A DNA stretch of 64,000 nucleotides from positions 62,001 to 126,000 of the forward strand of contig NZ_CP053837.1 of NCBI RefSeq assembly GCF_013201705.1. Reading direction: 5' to 3'. The position numbers and the translations under genes were made by a program. Source of the stretch: Aliarcobacter faecis. GTDB lineage: Bacteria; Campylobacterota; Campylobacteria; Campylobacterales; Arcobacteraceae. The notes under the pieces are model-generated. The model did not search any database and was not told where the DNA came from. It saw only the letters and a list, made by a program, of their open reading frames with translations. Of the stretch, positions 29,562-39,248 are shown in pieces; the stretch's first letter is position 1, and each line of letters starts with the position of its first letter.

Positions 29562-30356
29562 TTACTCAAAAATTATAATCTCTGTTTCTAACTCTATATT
29601 AAACTCTTTTTTTACTTTTACTTTTGCTAGATTTATCAAATATATAGCATCATCAAATGTTCCATTTTGATGGTTTACCAAAAAGTTTGCATGAGTGCTT
29701 GAAAACTCCATATCTCCAACTCTATAACCCTTTAGTCCAACAGCTTCTATAAGTCGCCCTGCAAAATCACCTTTTGGATTCTTAAAACAGCTTCCAGCAC
29801 TTGCCATTTGAGGTTGATTGTCTCTCATTCTTACAAATTCATCTTGTTTCTCTTTGCTAAAACCTCTTTTGATATTAAAAATAGCTTCATAAATAATAGA
29901 GTCAATATTTGTATGTCTATATGAAAAGTCTAAATCTTTTTTTAGAATATATTCATCTTTTGTCTTTATAGAGTGGATATAGTTAAAAATCTCCCAAGAT
30001 TTAAGCCCTGCATTCATTTTAACTAAACCACCTAAATTCCCTGGAAGTTTTGCTAAAAACTCTAAATCTGCAATATTGTTTTTTCTAGCATATGTTAAAA
30101 GTTTTCCGCTACTTGTTGCACAACCAACATACAATAATTCATTTTCTTCTTTTATATAATCAAAACTATCACCTAAAATGGCAAATCTTTTTTCACAATT
30201 TGGTGAAATTAGTAGATTATTTCCTCTTCCAATTATTTGATAATCTTTATAATCACCTAGCTCATTTATGACCAAAACCTCTTTTATTCCACCAATATGA
30301 ATAGAAGAGTATCTTTTAAAATCTACTATTTTTACTTCATTTATATTTTGATTCAT
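29562..30356 (-). CDS. murB: UDP-N-acetylenolpyruvoylglucosamine reductase
   Basis: A 264-residue MurB, short as in Campylobacter. The FAD-binding part has YQIIGRGNNLLIS near residue 40 and LAKLPGNLGGLVKMNAG near 84. The substrate part has YRHTNID near 125 and the catalytic region ASAGSCFKNPKGDFAGRLIE near 190, then THANFLVNH. It reduces UDP-GlcNAc-enolpyruvate to UDP-MurNAc using NADPH. Its ATG overlaps the mqnD stop by 4 bases. Confidence 0.95.
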   Translation of the reverse strand: MNQNINEVKIVDFKRYSSIHIGGIKEVLVINELGDYKDYQIIGRGNNLLISPNCEKRFAILGDSFDYIKEENELLYVGCATSSGKLLTYARKNNIADLEFLAKLPGNLGGLVKMNAGLKSWEIFNYIHSIKTKDEYILKKDLDFSYRHTNIDSIIYEAIFNIKRGFSKEKQDEFVRMRDNQPQMASAGSCFKNPKGDFAGRLIEAVGLKGYRVGDMEFSSTHANFLVNHQNGTFDDAIYLINLAKVKVKKEFNIELETEIIIFE

Positions 30357-31231
30357 CTACTTCTTAACTCTTCATATTCACTTGGGATTAAGAAATCTTG
30401 GGCTTTGATTAAGTTTTGGTAATGTCCATTTTTATAGCCTAATTCAAACAGTTTATCTATTGCTTTATATTGAATTTCACTCATTTTAACTGAATTATCA
30501 TTTGCATAAAGGTCTAAATATTTATCTAAAGTAGTTGCATCAACTCTTATAAGCCCTTTTTCTAGTAGCATTGGTGCTAAAGTTTTTCTATTTTTATTTG
30601 CCACATCAACAGCTTTTATAAGTGCATTTTCATATTTTATAGCATCATTAAGTGGAATTGAACGACGAAGGCACATTCCACCAAGTGGAAGTGGTAAGTT
30701 TTCTCCTTCACATAGCTCAACCCAAATATCCCAAATCTCTCTTTCAACTTCAAGTTCACTACTATAAGTTAAAATTGATTCATGAATTAAAACTCCCGCA
30801 TCAACAACTCCATCAAGAACTGCTTTTTCAATATCTAAAAAGTTCATATATGAAATTCGAGCATTTGGATATGCTATTTTAAAAAGTAGGGCATTTGTAG
30901 TAAACTCTCCACTAAGTGCTACTTTAAAATTCTTTTTAAGGTTTGTGCCCTTTTTTTTGATAAGTTTTGGTCCATACCCCTCGCCAAATGAAACAGCAGT
31001 TTTAAGTAAGGCAAAATCATCTTTTACAAAAGGGTATAGAGCAAATGAGATAGCACAAATATCGTAAATACCTTTTAGAGTTGCCTGATTTAAAGTCTCT
31101 ATATCAGCTGCAATATTTTGAAATTTACTATCTTTTATATCTATCCAACCAAATTTAATAGCATAATACATAAAAATATCATCTGCATCTGGTGAGTGAG
31201 CTACACTTATATTTTTGATTTGTTTTATCAA
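30353..31231 (-). CDS. mqnD: 1,4-dihydroxy-6-naphthoate synthase (futalosine pathway)
   Basis: An enzyme of 292 residues that converts cyclic dehypoxanthine futalosine to 1,4-dihydroxy-6-naphthoate in menaquinone synthesis. It has a periplasmic-binding-protein-like fold with VAHSPDADDIFMYYA near the start, ISFALYPFV near 70, VSFGEGYGPKLI near 85 and LPLGGMCLRR near 205. The start is taken as TTG 31231 because AAAGGA lies 8-9 bases upstream. A longer reading from 31333 would run through the rpsU terminator and adds a stretch with no family match. MqnD-type menaquinone synthesis is standard in Campylobacterota. Confidence 0.92.
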   Translation of the reverse strand: MIKQIKNISVAHSPDADDIFMYYAIKFGWIDIKDSKFQNIAADIETLNQATLKGIYDICAISFALYPFVKDDFALLKTAVSFGEGYGPKLIKKKGTNLKKNFKVALSGEFTTNALLFKIAYPNARISYMNFLDIEKAVLDGVVDAGVLIHESILTYSSELEVEREIWDIWVELCEGENLPLPLGGMCLRRSIPLNDAIKYENALIKAVDVANKNRKTLAPMLLEKGLIRVDATTLDKYLDLYANDNSVKMSEIQYKAIDKLFELGYKNGHYQNLIKAQDFLIPSEYEELRSR

Positions 31232-31286
31232 TTTTTGTCCTTTTAAATTCTTGGCAAAGATTGTATCAAGATTGGCTTTAAAATAA

Positions 31287-31318
31287 AAAAAGCCCAAACC
31301 AAAAGGTCTGGGCTTTTT
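31287..31318 (-). terminator. Intrinsic terminator of rpsU
   Basis: A strong hairpin: GCCCA-ACC paired with GGT-TGGGC around an AAAA loop, with one mismatch. A run of T on one strand and of A on the other flanks it. On the minus strand it comes about 20 bases after the rpsU stop and just before mqnD. Confidence 0.85.
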
Positions 31319-31336
31319 CTTCGGAAATAACAAATC

Positions 31337-31549
31337 TTATAATCTTGATTCGTATCTTCTTAACATGTATAGTTTTTTTAACATTTTTTTTCTAGCAGAA
31401 ATTTTTTGTTTTTTTCTGATTTCAGTCATTGGTTCAAAATATCTTCTAGCTCTTGCTTCAGTAACGATTAGGTTTCTGTCACACTGTTTTTTAAATCTTC
31501 TATACGCTTCGTCAAAAGATTCATTATCTCTAACTTTAATGCCTGGCAC
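31337..31549 (-). CDS. rpsU: 30S ribosomal protein S21
   Basis: A 70-residue S21. The start is GTG 31549, giving [20 protein letters not shown] as in other S21 proteins; AGAGGG lies just upstream. An ATG three codons further upstream would add an untypical MIL. The C-terminal half is Lys/Arg-rich ([14 protein letters not shown]), typical of this small basic protein that helps initiation on the 30S subunit. It has its own promoter and terminator. Confidence 0.95.
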   Translation of the reverse strand: MPGIKVRDNESFDEAYRRFKKQCDRNLIVTEARARRYFEPMTEIRKKQKISARKKMLKKLYMLRRYESRL

Positions 31550-31585
31550 TAAAATCACCCTCTTTCTTTTAAAATTTAGGGTTGG

Positions 31586-31591
31586 ATTATA
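31586..31591 (-). promoter_or_regulatory. -10 box for rpsU
   Basis: A perfect TATAAT on the minus strand, 37 bases before the rpsU GTG, in an AT-rich context with no clear -35 box. It lies in the 114-base divergent spacer shared with moaC. Confidence 0.55.
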
Positions 31592-31663
31592 TTTAAACTA
31601 TTCTTAATATCTATTTAACCTACATTTTTATAGAATAAAATATAAATTTTATAAGGATAAACT

Positions 31664-32134
31664 TTGAATTTAACACATCTTGATAATAATAATAGACCAA
31701 AAATGGTAGATGTCTCAGAGAAAAGTGATACAAAAAGAGTAGCAATTGCAAGTGGAAAAATTACAATGAGTAAAGAGGCTTATGAGGCTATTATCGGAAA
31801 TGTTGTAAAAAAAGGACCAGTTTTACAAACAGCCGTAATTGCAGCAATTATGGGAACAAAAAAGACAAGTGATTTAATTCCTATGTGTCATCCTCTTTTA
31901 TTGGCAGGGATTAATTGTGATATTCAAGAAAATTCAGAAGAAAATAGTTTTAAACTCTTTGTAACAGCTAAACTAAATGGTCAAACAGGAGTTGAAATGG
32001 AAGCACTAACTGGTGTTAGTATAGGGCTTCTTACAATTTATGATATGGTAAAAGCTATTGATAAATCAATGGTTATTTCAAATATTCAGCTTGAAGAAAA
32101 AAGCGGTGGGAAAAGTGGAGATTTTAAAAGATGA
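31664..32134 (+). CDS. moaC: Cyclic pyranopterin monophosphate synthase
   Basis: A 156-residue MoaC starting at TTG 31664 after AAGGATA. It begins [18 protein letters not shown] and contains [20 protein letters not shown] near residue 65 and [23 protein letters not shown] near 105. The closing [10 protein letters not shown] is a family signature. It makes cyclic pyranopterin monophosphate in molybdenum cofactor synthesis. The stop overlaps the DUF493 gene by 4 bases. Confidence 0.95.
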   Translation: MNLTHLDNNNRPKMVDVSEKSDTKRVAIASGKITMSKEAYEAIIGNVVKKGPVLQTAVIAAIMGTKKTSDLIPMCHPLLLAGINCDIQENSEENSFKLFVTAKLNGQTGVEMEALTGVSIGLLTIYDMVKAIDKSMVISNIQLEEKSGGKSGDFKR

Positions 32135-32394
32135 TAGATTTAAGTAATAAAAAACTGGAGTTAAATTACCCTTGCTCTTGGGAGTATAAACTTGTTGTTT
32201 TAGAAGATTGTAATGTAAAAAAATGTGTAAAAGAGATTGTTTTTGAAAGAGAACATAGTATAAATGCTTCAAAAACAAGTACAAAAGGAAAATTTAAAAG
32301 TTATAATTTAAAACTTCTTGTGCATAATGAAGATGATAGAGTTGAACTTTTTAGACTTTTAGGAGAGCATAAAGAGATAAAAATGGTATTATAA
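32131..32394 (+). CDS. DUF493 (YbeD-like) family protein
   Basis: An 87-residue ACT-like small protein of the YbeD/DUF493 family, recognised from [13 protein letters not shown] near residue 11 and the closing pattern [17 protein letters not shown]. The function is not established; E. coli YbeD sits near lipoate genes. Here it is coupled to moaC through an ATGA overlap. Its last 6 bases overlap the end of the convergent gene at 32389. Confidence 0.8.
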   Translation: MIDLSNKKLELNYPCSWEYKLVVLEDCNVKKCVKEIVFEREHSINASKTSTKGKFKSYNLKLLVHNEDDRVELFRLLGEHKEIKMVL

Positions 32395-32874
32395 TTTATA
32401 CTCATTTTTTAGTTTTTTTATAATTTCTAAGATAGATTTTGCATAAAGATAACCAGTGTCACTTTTATATGAAAAACCAGTATTATAACTTGACCAAATT
32501 TTAACCCAATTATCTTTATGTACACTTCTCCAATACTCTAACTCTATAATTGCATTTGCAGTTGCAAAACCAACATCATTAATAAGTTTTAAAGCAAAGT
32601 ATTTTCTATTTGCTGGAGTATCATTTATATATTGTCTACTTAAAACAGTTTTTATATTTGATTGAAAAAGTCCAAAATCGTTACTACTAAAATTTGCTAT
32701 ATTTTTGCCTACACTTGACTCTTTTATAGCTATTGCCATTAAAGAGTATTTCATAATTGGTTCATCCGTTAAAGATTTAATCTTATTTAAAATCACTAAA
32801 TCAGTTTTTGTAAGATTTAAAGAGTTTGCAAAAGTAAAATTTAGTAAGAGTAAAAATATAGTTATAAATCTCAT
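32389..32874 (-). CDS. Exported lysozyme-fold (SLT-like) protein
   Basis: A 161-residue protein with a signal peptide (MRFITIFLLLLNFTFANS). The body resembles a small lytic transglycosylase: AIAIKESSVG near residue 48, with a candidate catalytic Glu, then FGLFQSN near 67 and WSSYNTGFSYKSDTGYLYAKSI near 128. Such enzymes cleave peptidoglycan. It is the last gene of the nuo operon and shares TAATG with nuoN, so it is made together with complex I. A role in letting a large complex pass the wall is not obvious. The fold call is moderate. Confidence 0.6.
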   Translation of the reverse strand: MRFITIFLLLLNFTFANSLNLTKTDLVILNKIKSLTDEPIMKYSLMAIAIKESSVGKNIANFSSNDFGLFQSNIKTVLSRQYINDTPANRKYFALKLINDVGFATANAIIELEYWRSVHKDNWVKIWSSYNTGFSYKSDTGYLYAKSILEIIKKLKNEYKL

Positions 32875-34373
32875 TAAAATATAGTATCCTTTAAATAGTG
32901 TTCAATTATATTTAAAAGTGGTTCAACTAATAAAATTGAGATTATTGAAAGTATTACAACAAGAGCTATTATTGACTTTGTAACATTTGTTGCATTGCTC
33001 ATAAACTCTTTTTTTGTAAATTCATCTGGGTCTTTTAAAAACATTGCTCCAACAGGTCTTAGATAGTAAAATGCTGCAATTACAGAGTTTATTACAATAA
33101 TAATTGCTAAAGCTATTTCATTTGCATTTATTGCACTTCCAATTAGATACATTTTTGCCCAAAATAGTGAAAATGGTGGAAGTCCAGCAAGAGAAAATAG
33201 AAACATTCCTAAAATAATTGCAGTTGCAGGAGATACCTTTACAAAACCACTAAAGTGTTTGAAGTGATATGGAGAGGTATAATCTGTGTAGCCTTTTCCT
33301 CTATTTACCCAAAGCATTCCAAAAGCACCGATATTTGTAATTGCAAAAAGTATCCAATATAAGAAAAGTGTAACTGCTGCTTGATGAGTTGCTATTACTA
33401 AAGTAGCCATTGCCATTCCTGTATTTGCAATAGATGAGTATGCAAGCATTCTTTTTACATCAGTTTGGTGAAGGGCTATTAAATTTGGAATAGTCATAGT
33501 TAAAACTACAATAGTATAAAGTAGGGCATTTATAATTTGGTCATTTACTTGTATAAATATTTCAAAAAACCTTAAAGCTACAATAAAAACAGCCATTTTA
33601 GGAACAATAGATAAAAATCCAGCCATAACTGAAGTTGAACCTTGATAAACATCAGGAACCCAGATATGAAATGGGAAAAGAGAGAGTTTAAATCCTAAAG
33701 ATACTAACATAAAACAAAATGCAGTTAAAACTAAAATATAGTTTGAAAAATTATCTTTACTTAAAAAATTTTCTGTTGTAAGAATGGTTGCAATACTATC
33801 AAGTTCAAGAGAACCTGTAACAGTGTATAAAAGCATACAAGCAAATACAAAACAAGCACCACCAATTGCTCCCATTGTAAAATATTTTAAGCTAGCTTCT
33901 AAACTAGCCATTTTATTGTGCATTGCTATTAAGACATAAAGTGCTAAAGATGAACTCTCAAGAGCAATAAATATTAAGATTAGAGAGTCACTACTAACCA
34001 TAAATTGAAAAGAGGCAATTATAAATAGATAAAGTGCAAAATATTCAGCCATTCTATATTCTTGAAATCTAAGTTTTGACATAGCAAAAAATATAAATAT
34101 AATCGCACTTAAAATAATAATTATTTGAGATAAAATTGCTACTCCATCAAGAAGTATCAAATCAAAGACTCCTCTTTGTTCACTATTAAAAGCTATAAGA
34201 GTAAAAAGGTCAAATACTAAAAAGAGAACTACCAAAAAAACATATAAAGATTTATGTAGATTTTTATTAAAAATATCTGTTAGAATAATACTTAATGCAC
34301 CAATAATAGCTATTGCCATAGGAGCAATTGAATTTAGATTTAAAGATTCTAAACTAATATTAATCTCATTCAT
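32874..34373 (-). CDS. nuoN: Complex I membrane subunit NuoN
   Basis: A 499-residue polytopic protein with about 14 membrane helices, one of the three antiporter-like proton-pumping subunits. It contains ALYVLIAMHNKMASLEASLKYF near residue 140 with the conserved Lys, SLFPFHIWVPDVYQGS near 225 and DVKRMLAYSSIANTGM near 305. It overlaps nuoM by 8 bases and ends the set of nuo genes. Confidence 0.95.
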   Translation of the reverse strand: MNEINISLESLNLNSIAPMAIAIIGALSIILTDIFNKNLHKSLYVFLVVLFLVFDLFTLIAFNSEQRGVFDLILLDGVAILSQIIIILSAIIFIFFAMSKLRFQEYRMAEYFALYLFIIASFQFMVSSDSLILIFIALESSSLALYVLIAMHNKMASLEASLKYFTMGAIGGACFVFACMLLYTVTGSLELDSIATILTTENFLSKDNFSNYILVLTAFCFMLVSLGFKLSLFPFHIWVPDVYQGSTSVMAGFLSIVPKMAVFIVALRFFEIFIQVNDQIINALLYTIVVLTMTIPNLIALHQTDVKRMLAYSSIANTGMAMATLVIATHQAAVTLFLYWILFAITNIGAFGMLWVNRGKGYTDYTSPYHFKHFSGFVKVSPATAIILGMFLFSLAGLPPFSLFWAKMYLIGSAINANEIALAIIIVINSVIAAFYYLRPVGAMFLKDPDEFTKKEFMSNATNVTKSIIALVVILSIISILLVEPLLNIIEHYLKDTIF

Positions 34374-35895
34374 TTGGTGCTCCTTTTATAGAATTTAGTT
34401 CATCTAATTTATCTTTTGTCTCAATCTTTATAGCTTTATTTTGCATAATTTGAAGATGATTTGTAACAGAGACATTTAATGGGTCTAAAATTATTTTTGG
34501 ATAAATACCTAAATATAATATAATAATAACAAGTGAACCTAAGGCTACTAGCTCTCTTCCATAAATATCTTTTAAATTAAGATTTATCTTTTTTAATCTT
34601 CCAAAAAAAGTTTGTTTATACATATTTAGCATATAAATAGCACTTAAAACTATTGTTAAAACAGTAATTGAGGCTAAAATAGGAGAATATTTAAAAAATC
34701 CTAAAATAGATAAGAACTCTCCTACAAATCCAACAGTCAAAGGAAGACCAATAGATGCCATTAGAACAATTAAGTAAAAGCTAGCAAAAAGTGGCATATT
34801 ATTAGCTAGTCCTCCAAAATTTTTTATAAGTTTTGTTCCTGTTTTATCATATAAAAGCCCAACACACATAAATAAAGCTCCTGATACAATACCATGCCCA
34901 ATCATCAAAAAAACAGCTCCAGAAATTCCCTCAACATTTAAAGCAAAAACTCCAATAGTTATAATTCCCATATGAGAAATTGAAGAGTATGCAATTAGTT
35001 GTTTCATATCCTCTTGAGCATAAGCAATCATAGCAGCATAAATAATTGCAATTATCCCTAAAGTTGCAAGAAGTGGTACAAAATATACACTAGCATCGGG
35101 AAAAAGTCCTAAAGAGAATCTTATAAATCCATAAGTTTCCATTTTTAATAAAATTGCTGCTAAAACAATAGAACCAATAGTTGGAGCTTGACCATGTGCT
35201 AAAGGTAACCATGTATGAAATGGAAACATTGGCATCTTTACAGCAAATCCAAAGAAAAAAGCGATAAATAGCCATAGTTGTAAATCAAAAGGTAGATTTA
35301 TATTCATCCAATCATATAAAGCAAAACTCCAAACCCCAGTTGTTTGATAATATACATATCCAAAATATAGTATTCCAATAAGCATTATTAGTGAACCTGT
35401 AAAGGTATATAAAAAGAATTTAACAGCTGCATAAAGTCTTTTATTATATCCCCAAAACCCAATAATATAAAACATTGGAATAATAGTAAGTTCCCAAAAT
35501 ATATAAAATAGAATTACATCAAATGCTGCAAAAACTCCAACCATTGTCATTTCTAAAAATAGCATTGTAATGATGAGGTTTTTTACATCTCTTTTTTCAG
35601 TTAATCCTATAACTGCAATCATTGTCATAAAAGTAACCATAATTATTAAAAAGAGAGAAATTCCATCAACACCTATTAAATAGTTTATTCCATAAGAGCT
35701 AATTATTGGGATATTTACCATAAATTGGACATCAGCACTAGATATATCAAAGTTATAGTATAAAATAATAGATAAAACAAATTCAACAAAAGTAACCACT
35801 ATTGCAAATTGTCTCATAGACTCTTTTTCTATTAAAAATCCTAAAATTGCTGCAACTGCTGGAAAAAATATAAGCATTGTTAAAATATGTTCCAT
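34366..35895 (-). CDS. nuoM: Complex I membrane subunit NuoM
   Basis: A 509-residue antiporter-like subunit. Key places are the conserved Glu in FYIFWELTIIPMFYIIGFWG near residue 130, KMPMFPFHTWLPLAHGQAPT near 222 and DMKQLIAYSSISHMG near 297. It pumps protons in the membrane arm between NuoL and NuoN. The C-terminal 40 residues are charged and cytoplasmic or periplasmic. It follows nuoL by 9 bases. Confidence 0.96.
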   Translation of the reverse strand: MEHILTMLIFFPAVAAILGFLIEKESMRQFAIVVTFVEFVLSIILYYNFDISSADVQFMVNIPIISSYGINYLIGVDGISLFLIIMVTFMTMIAVIGLTEKRDVKNLIITMLFLEMTMVGVFAAFDVILFYIFWELTIIPMFYIIGFWGYNKRLYAAVKFFLYTFTGSLIMLIGILYFGYVYYQTTGVWSFALYDWMNINLPFDLQLWLFIAFFFGFAVKMPMFPFHTWLPLAHGQAPTIGSIVLAAILLKMETYGFIRFSLGLFPDASVYFVPLLATLGIIAIIYAAMIAYAQEDMKQLIAYSSISHMGIITIGVFALNVEGISGAVFLMIGHGIVSGALFMCVGLLYDKTGTKLIKNFGGLANNMPLFASFYLIVLMASIGLPLTVGFVGEFLSILGFFKYSPILASITVLTIVLSAIYMLNMYKQTFFGRLKKINLNLKDIYGRELVALGSLVIIILYLGIYPKIILDPLNVSVTNHLQIMQNKAIKIETKDKLDELNSIKGAPNE

Positions 35896-35904
35896 AAAAA
35901 ACCT

Positions 35905-37758
35905 TTAATAAACTAATAAAACTATGATAAATATAAGGGCTACTAAAAGTCCAAATACCATAAGTCTTAATGATGTTGATAAATTTCCAGATTGAATAGG
36001 TCTTAGTTTTGCTCCTAAATCATAAGCAAAATAAGCAATTTTATCTATAGTATTATCTATTAATTTTGTCTCAATATAGATATTGATAAATTTTGAAAAT
36101 CTATAATATGGTTTTACTAAAACTTCTTTATAAATCTTTGGAATGTAATACTCTTTTAGTAAAATATTTTGTAGAAATCCTACTTCTTTCTCTTTTCTTT
36201 CCTCTTTTTTATACTTGAAAGTTGCAAGTAAGATTCCAAAAATAGATATAAAACTAGCTATTAAAATTAGAAGCCAAACAACTTCATAGTTTAGATTTAT
36301 TGTAAATGTTGGAAGAACTCTTGTTGTAAACTCTTCAAAACTTTTTTCAAACCAACCTGAAACTATTGCTAAAAATAATAAAGGAGATATAGAGATTAAT
36401 GCTAATTTTTTTGCATCGTGAATAGAAGAGTTTGTTTCCTCATAGTTTGCTTTTACAAAAAATACCCTCATAATAAGTCTAAAAGAGTAAAAGGCTGTTA
36501 AAAAGGCAGTTATTAGTAAAGTTGTATATAAAATTAGGTAATTTTGACTATAAACACTCTCTAAAATTTTATCTTTTGAGAAAAAACCAGCAAGAGGAAA
36601 AATACCACTTAAAGCTAAGGAAGAGATAATCATAATAAGAGCAGTTAGCTTCATTTTTGGATATAAATTTCCCATTTTCCTAATATCTAAATTACCATTT
36701 GTTGCATGCATTACATTCCCTGCTCCTAAAAATAGAGCTGATTTAAAGAATGCGTGAGTAAATAGATGAAATAGGGCAATACTATAAGCCCCAATTCCAG
36801 CTGCAACAAACATATATCCTAATTGAGATAGAGTTGAATAAGCAATTATTCGTTTTAAATCATTATTTACTAAAGCCATAGAAGCTGCAAAAATTGCAAC
36901 AAAAGAGCCTAAATAAGCAATTATTAGACCTAGATTTGGAATTAAAAGATATATTTCATTACATCTAATTATTAAGTAAACTCCCGCTGTAACCATTGTT
37001 GCTGCATGAATCAAAGCAGAAACAGGAGTTGGTCCTTCCATCGCATTTGCAAGCCAAGTATGTAGTGGGAATTGAGCAGATTTTCCCATAGCTCCAATAA
37101 AAAGAAAAATACCTATTAATAAAGTGGTGCTATTATCTAAATATGAAATAGTTTTAAAAACTATATCGAAATTTAGGCTTCCTATATTCCAATAGATTAA
37201 AAACATAGCAATCATTAAACCCATATCCCCAATTCTATTTACAATAAATGCCTCATTTGCAGAAGCTGAAGCTTTTCTTTTTTTATAATAAAACCCTATT
37301 AAAAGATATGAACAAACACCAACACCTTCCCAACCTATAAATAAAACAGCAAAGTTATCAGCTAAAATTAAAACTAGCATTGAAAAAACAAAAAGTGATA
37401 AATAGCTAAAAAATCTATTAAATCCAATATCTTCACTCATATACCAAATAGAGTAAAAATGAACCATTGTAGAAACTATGGTAACCACTAAAAGCATAAC
37501 AGCACTAATATGGTCTAAAATAAAAGAGAAAGCTAAATCTAAATTTCCAATTACTATCCAATCGAATAGAACTATCTCTACAGCAAAATTATTTTCATAA
37601 ATATAAGAGAAAAGATAAAAACTACAAAGCATAGAGATAAAAATAAGTAAAGAGTTAAAATAGCCAATAATTCTTAAAGGTTTAAAAAATGCAAAAATAG
37701 CTGATATTAAACTAGCTATTAAAGGAGCAAAAAGAGCTATATATAAGAATTTCTCCAT
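35905..37758 (-). CDS. nuoL: Complex I membrane subunit NuoL
   Basis: A 617-residue subunit with about 16 membrane helices and the long C-terminal lateral helix typical of NuoL. It contains FIGWEGVGVCSYLLIGFYY near residue 140, GKSAQFPLHTWLANAMEGPTPVSALIHAATMV near 225 and DLKRIIAYSTLSQLGYM near 300. It is the most distal proton pump of the membrane arm. One base separates it from nuoK. Confidence 0.97.
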   Translation of the reverse strand: MEKFLYIALFAPLIASLISAIFAFFKPLRIIGYFNSLLIFISMLCSFYLFSYIYENNFAVEIVLFDWIVIGNLDLAFSFILDHISAVMLLVVTIVSTMVHFYSIWYMSEDIGFNRFFSYLSLFVFSMLVLILADNFAVLFIGWEGVGVCSYLLIGFYYKKRKASASANEAFIVNRIGDMGLMIAMFLIYWNIGSLNFDIVFKTISYLDNSTTLLIGIFLFIGAMGKSAQFPLHTWLANAMEGPTPVSALIHAATMVTAGVYLIIRCNEIYLLIPNLGLIIAYLGSFVAIFAASMALVNNDLKRIIAYSTLSQLGYMFVAAGIGAYSIALFHLFTHAFFKSALFLGAGNVMHATNGNLDIRKMGNLYPKMKLTALIMIISSLALSGIFPLAGFFSKDKILESVYSQNYLILYTTLLITAFLTAFYSFRLIMRVFFVKANYEETNSSIHDAKKLALISISPLLFLAIVSGWFEKSFEEFTTRVLPTFTINLNYEVVWLLILIASFISIFGILLATFKYKKEERKEKEVGFLQNILLKEYYIPKIYKEVLVKPYYRFSKFINIYIETKLIDNTIDKIAYFAYDLGAKLRPIQSGNLSTSLRLMVFGLLVALIFIIVLLVY

Positions 37759-37759
37759 T

Positions 37760-38059
37760 TTAACCTCTCATCTTTGCAATATCATCAAGATTTAAAGAGC
37801 CACTTCTTTTATACCATAAAATCAAAAGTCCAAGCCCAATAGCAACTTCACTAGCAGCAACAGCTATTATAAAAAATGCAAACATTTGACCACCAAGGTC
37901 ATTATAATACTTTGAAACTGCTACAAAACCAATATTTACAGCATTTAACATAATCTCTGTTGAGAAAAATAGCATTAAGAGGTTTTTTCTTCTAATTACT
38001 CCAAAAACTCCAATAAAAAATAGAATGGCACTAAGGATTAAATAGTAGTTTAAACTCAT
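37760..38059 (-). CDS. nuoK: Complex I membrane subunit NuoK
   Basis: A 99-residue three-helix protein of normal length. The conserved Glu residues of the central proton path are in FFSTEIMLNAVNI near residue 31 and VAASEVAIGLGLLI near 67. Its start overlaps nuoJ by 4 bases. Confidence 0.96.
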   Translation of the reverse strand: MSLNYYLILSAILFFIGVFGVIRRKNLLMLFFSTEIMLNAVNIGFVAVSKYYNDLGGQMFAFFIIAVAASEVAIGLGLLILWYKRSGSLNLDDIAKMRG

Positions 38060-38637
38060 ATTTCACCCCTTTTTATAGCTTCATTATCTTTTAATAGTTT
38101 ATCAATTTGTTTCTCCTCAATCTCTGAAAATGAGATATTCATCTTTTTACTTGCTAATACTATTGCTCCAATCATAGCAATTAAAAGCATTAAAGCTGCC
38201 ATTTCAAAAGGTAAAAGATATTTTGTAAATAGGGTTAATCCTATATTCACACTATTTGAAACTTCGCTATTTACTGGATTTTGTACTTCTATATTTTGTC
38301 CTAAAACGGGAGCTATTAAAATAATTACAATAATTAAAGCAATAGTTCCTGATAGAAAAAAGCTTAGTCGTGGATTATTTATTTTCTCTTCAACTTCACT
38401 TAAAGTATCAAAAAACATCATTCCAAAAGCATATAAAGCCATAACAGCACCACTATAAACAACTATTTGAACAACTCCTAAAAACTCTGCATCAAGTAAG
38501 AAGAAAAATCCTGAAATAAAAATCATTCCAGCTGCAAGTGAACTTAGTGCATATAGAGTGTTGTTGGTTAAAACAGTTATTAAAAACATTGAGATTGTTA
38601 AAATTGAAAAAATTGTAAAAGCTACTATTTCAAACAT
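38056..38637 (-). CDS. nuoJ: Complex I membrane subunit NuoJ
   Basis: A 193-residue subunit with five predicted helices. GVVQIVVYSGAVMALYAFGMMFF near residue 54 contains the TM3 region whose pi-bulge helps couple quinone reduction to pumping. The charged C-terminal tail (EEKQIDKLLKDNEAIKRGEI) is cytoplasmic. It lies 8 bases after nuoI. Confidence 0.95.
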   Translation of the reverse strand: MFEIVAFTIFSILTISMFLITVLTNNTLYALSSLAAGMIFISGFFFLLDAEFLGVVQIVVYSGAVMALYAFGMMFFDTLSEVEEKINNPRLSFFLSGTIALIIVIILIAPVLGQNIEVQNPVNSEVSNSVNIGLTLFTKYLLPFEMAALMLLIAMIGAIVLASKKMNISFSEIEEKQIDKLLKDNEAIKRGEI

Positions 38638-38645
38638 TTTTTATC

Positions 38646-39239
38646 CTAATAAGATAGTGGAGTTTTTTTGATTTTTTTGTCAGCATCTTTTGAAACACTT
38701 CCAAAACCATCATACTCGATTTGCCATTTTATACTATCTTTAGGAGTTAGAATATCCTCTTTTAGTGTAAAATGGGCTCTTTGTTCACTTGCATTTTCAT
38801 ATCTTTGTCCATGAACAATAGCAAGTTCTGGGCAAACTTCTGCACAATATCCACAAAAAATACATCTTCCCATATTTATTGTATATTCTAAAACCTCTTT
38901 TCTTGAAGTTTCATCTATTCTTGTATCCATTTTTATACATTTTGAAATACAAATTTTTTCACAAAGTCCACAACCAATACATCTCTCATTTCCTGATTCA
39001 AGTAGCCTTAAAAGTTTATGAACTGCTCTATATCGTGGGCTTAGAGGAAGTTTCTCTTTTGGATAGTGGACTGTTGCACTCTCATTTTTAAATAGTGTTC
39101 TATAAAATATCCCTAGAGTTATCTTAAGCCCAATAAAAAGCTCTCCTTTAATTGATCTTTTTACAATTTGTTTGAAAATATCCCAATTTGATTTAGGATA
39201 ATCATCTTCTAAAACTATTTTATAATCTTTTTCGTTCAT
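38646..39239 (-). CDS. nuoI: Complex I iron-sulfur subunit NuoI
   Basis: A 197-residue ferredoxin-like subunit with two [4Fe-4S] motifs: [15 protein letters not shown] near residue 80 and [15 protein letters not shown] near 119. These are clusters N6a and N6b, which pass electrons toward NuoB. An amphipathic N-terminal helix region anchors it on NuoH. It is standard in length and follows nuoH by 9 bases. Confidence 0.96.
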   Translation of the reverse strand: MNEKDYKIVLEDDYPKSNWDIFKQIVKRSIKGELFIGLKITLGIFYRTLFKNESATVHYPKEKLPLSPRYRAVHKLLRLLESGNERCIGCGLCEKICISKCIKMDTRIDETSRKEVLEYTINMGRCIFCGYCAEVCPELAIVHGQRYENASEQRAHFTLKEDILTPKDSIKWQIEYDGFGSVSKDADKKIKKTPLSY

Positions 39240-39248
39240 CTTTTTTTC

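Noticed and set aside
31232-31333. A longer N-terminus for mqnD, starting at 31333
   Set aside because: This stretch spans the strong rpsU terminator hairpin, gives a Pro/Lys/Phe-rich sequence unlike the family, and has no ribosome site; TTG 31231 has AAAGGA before it.
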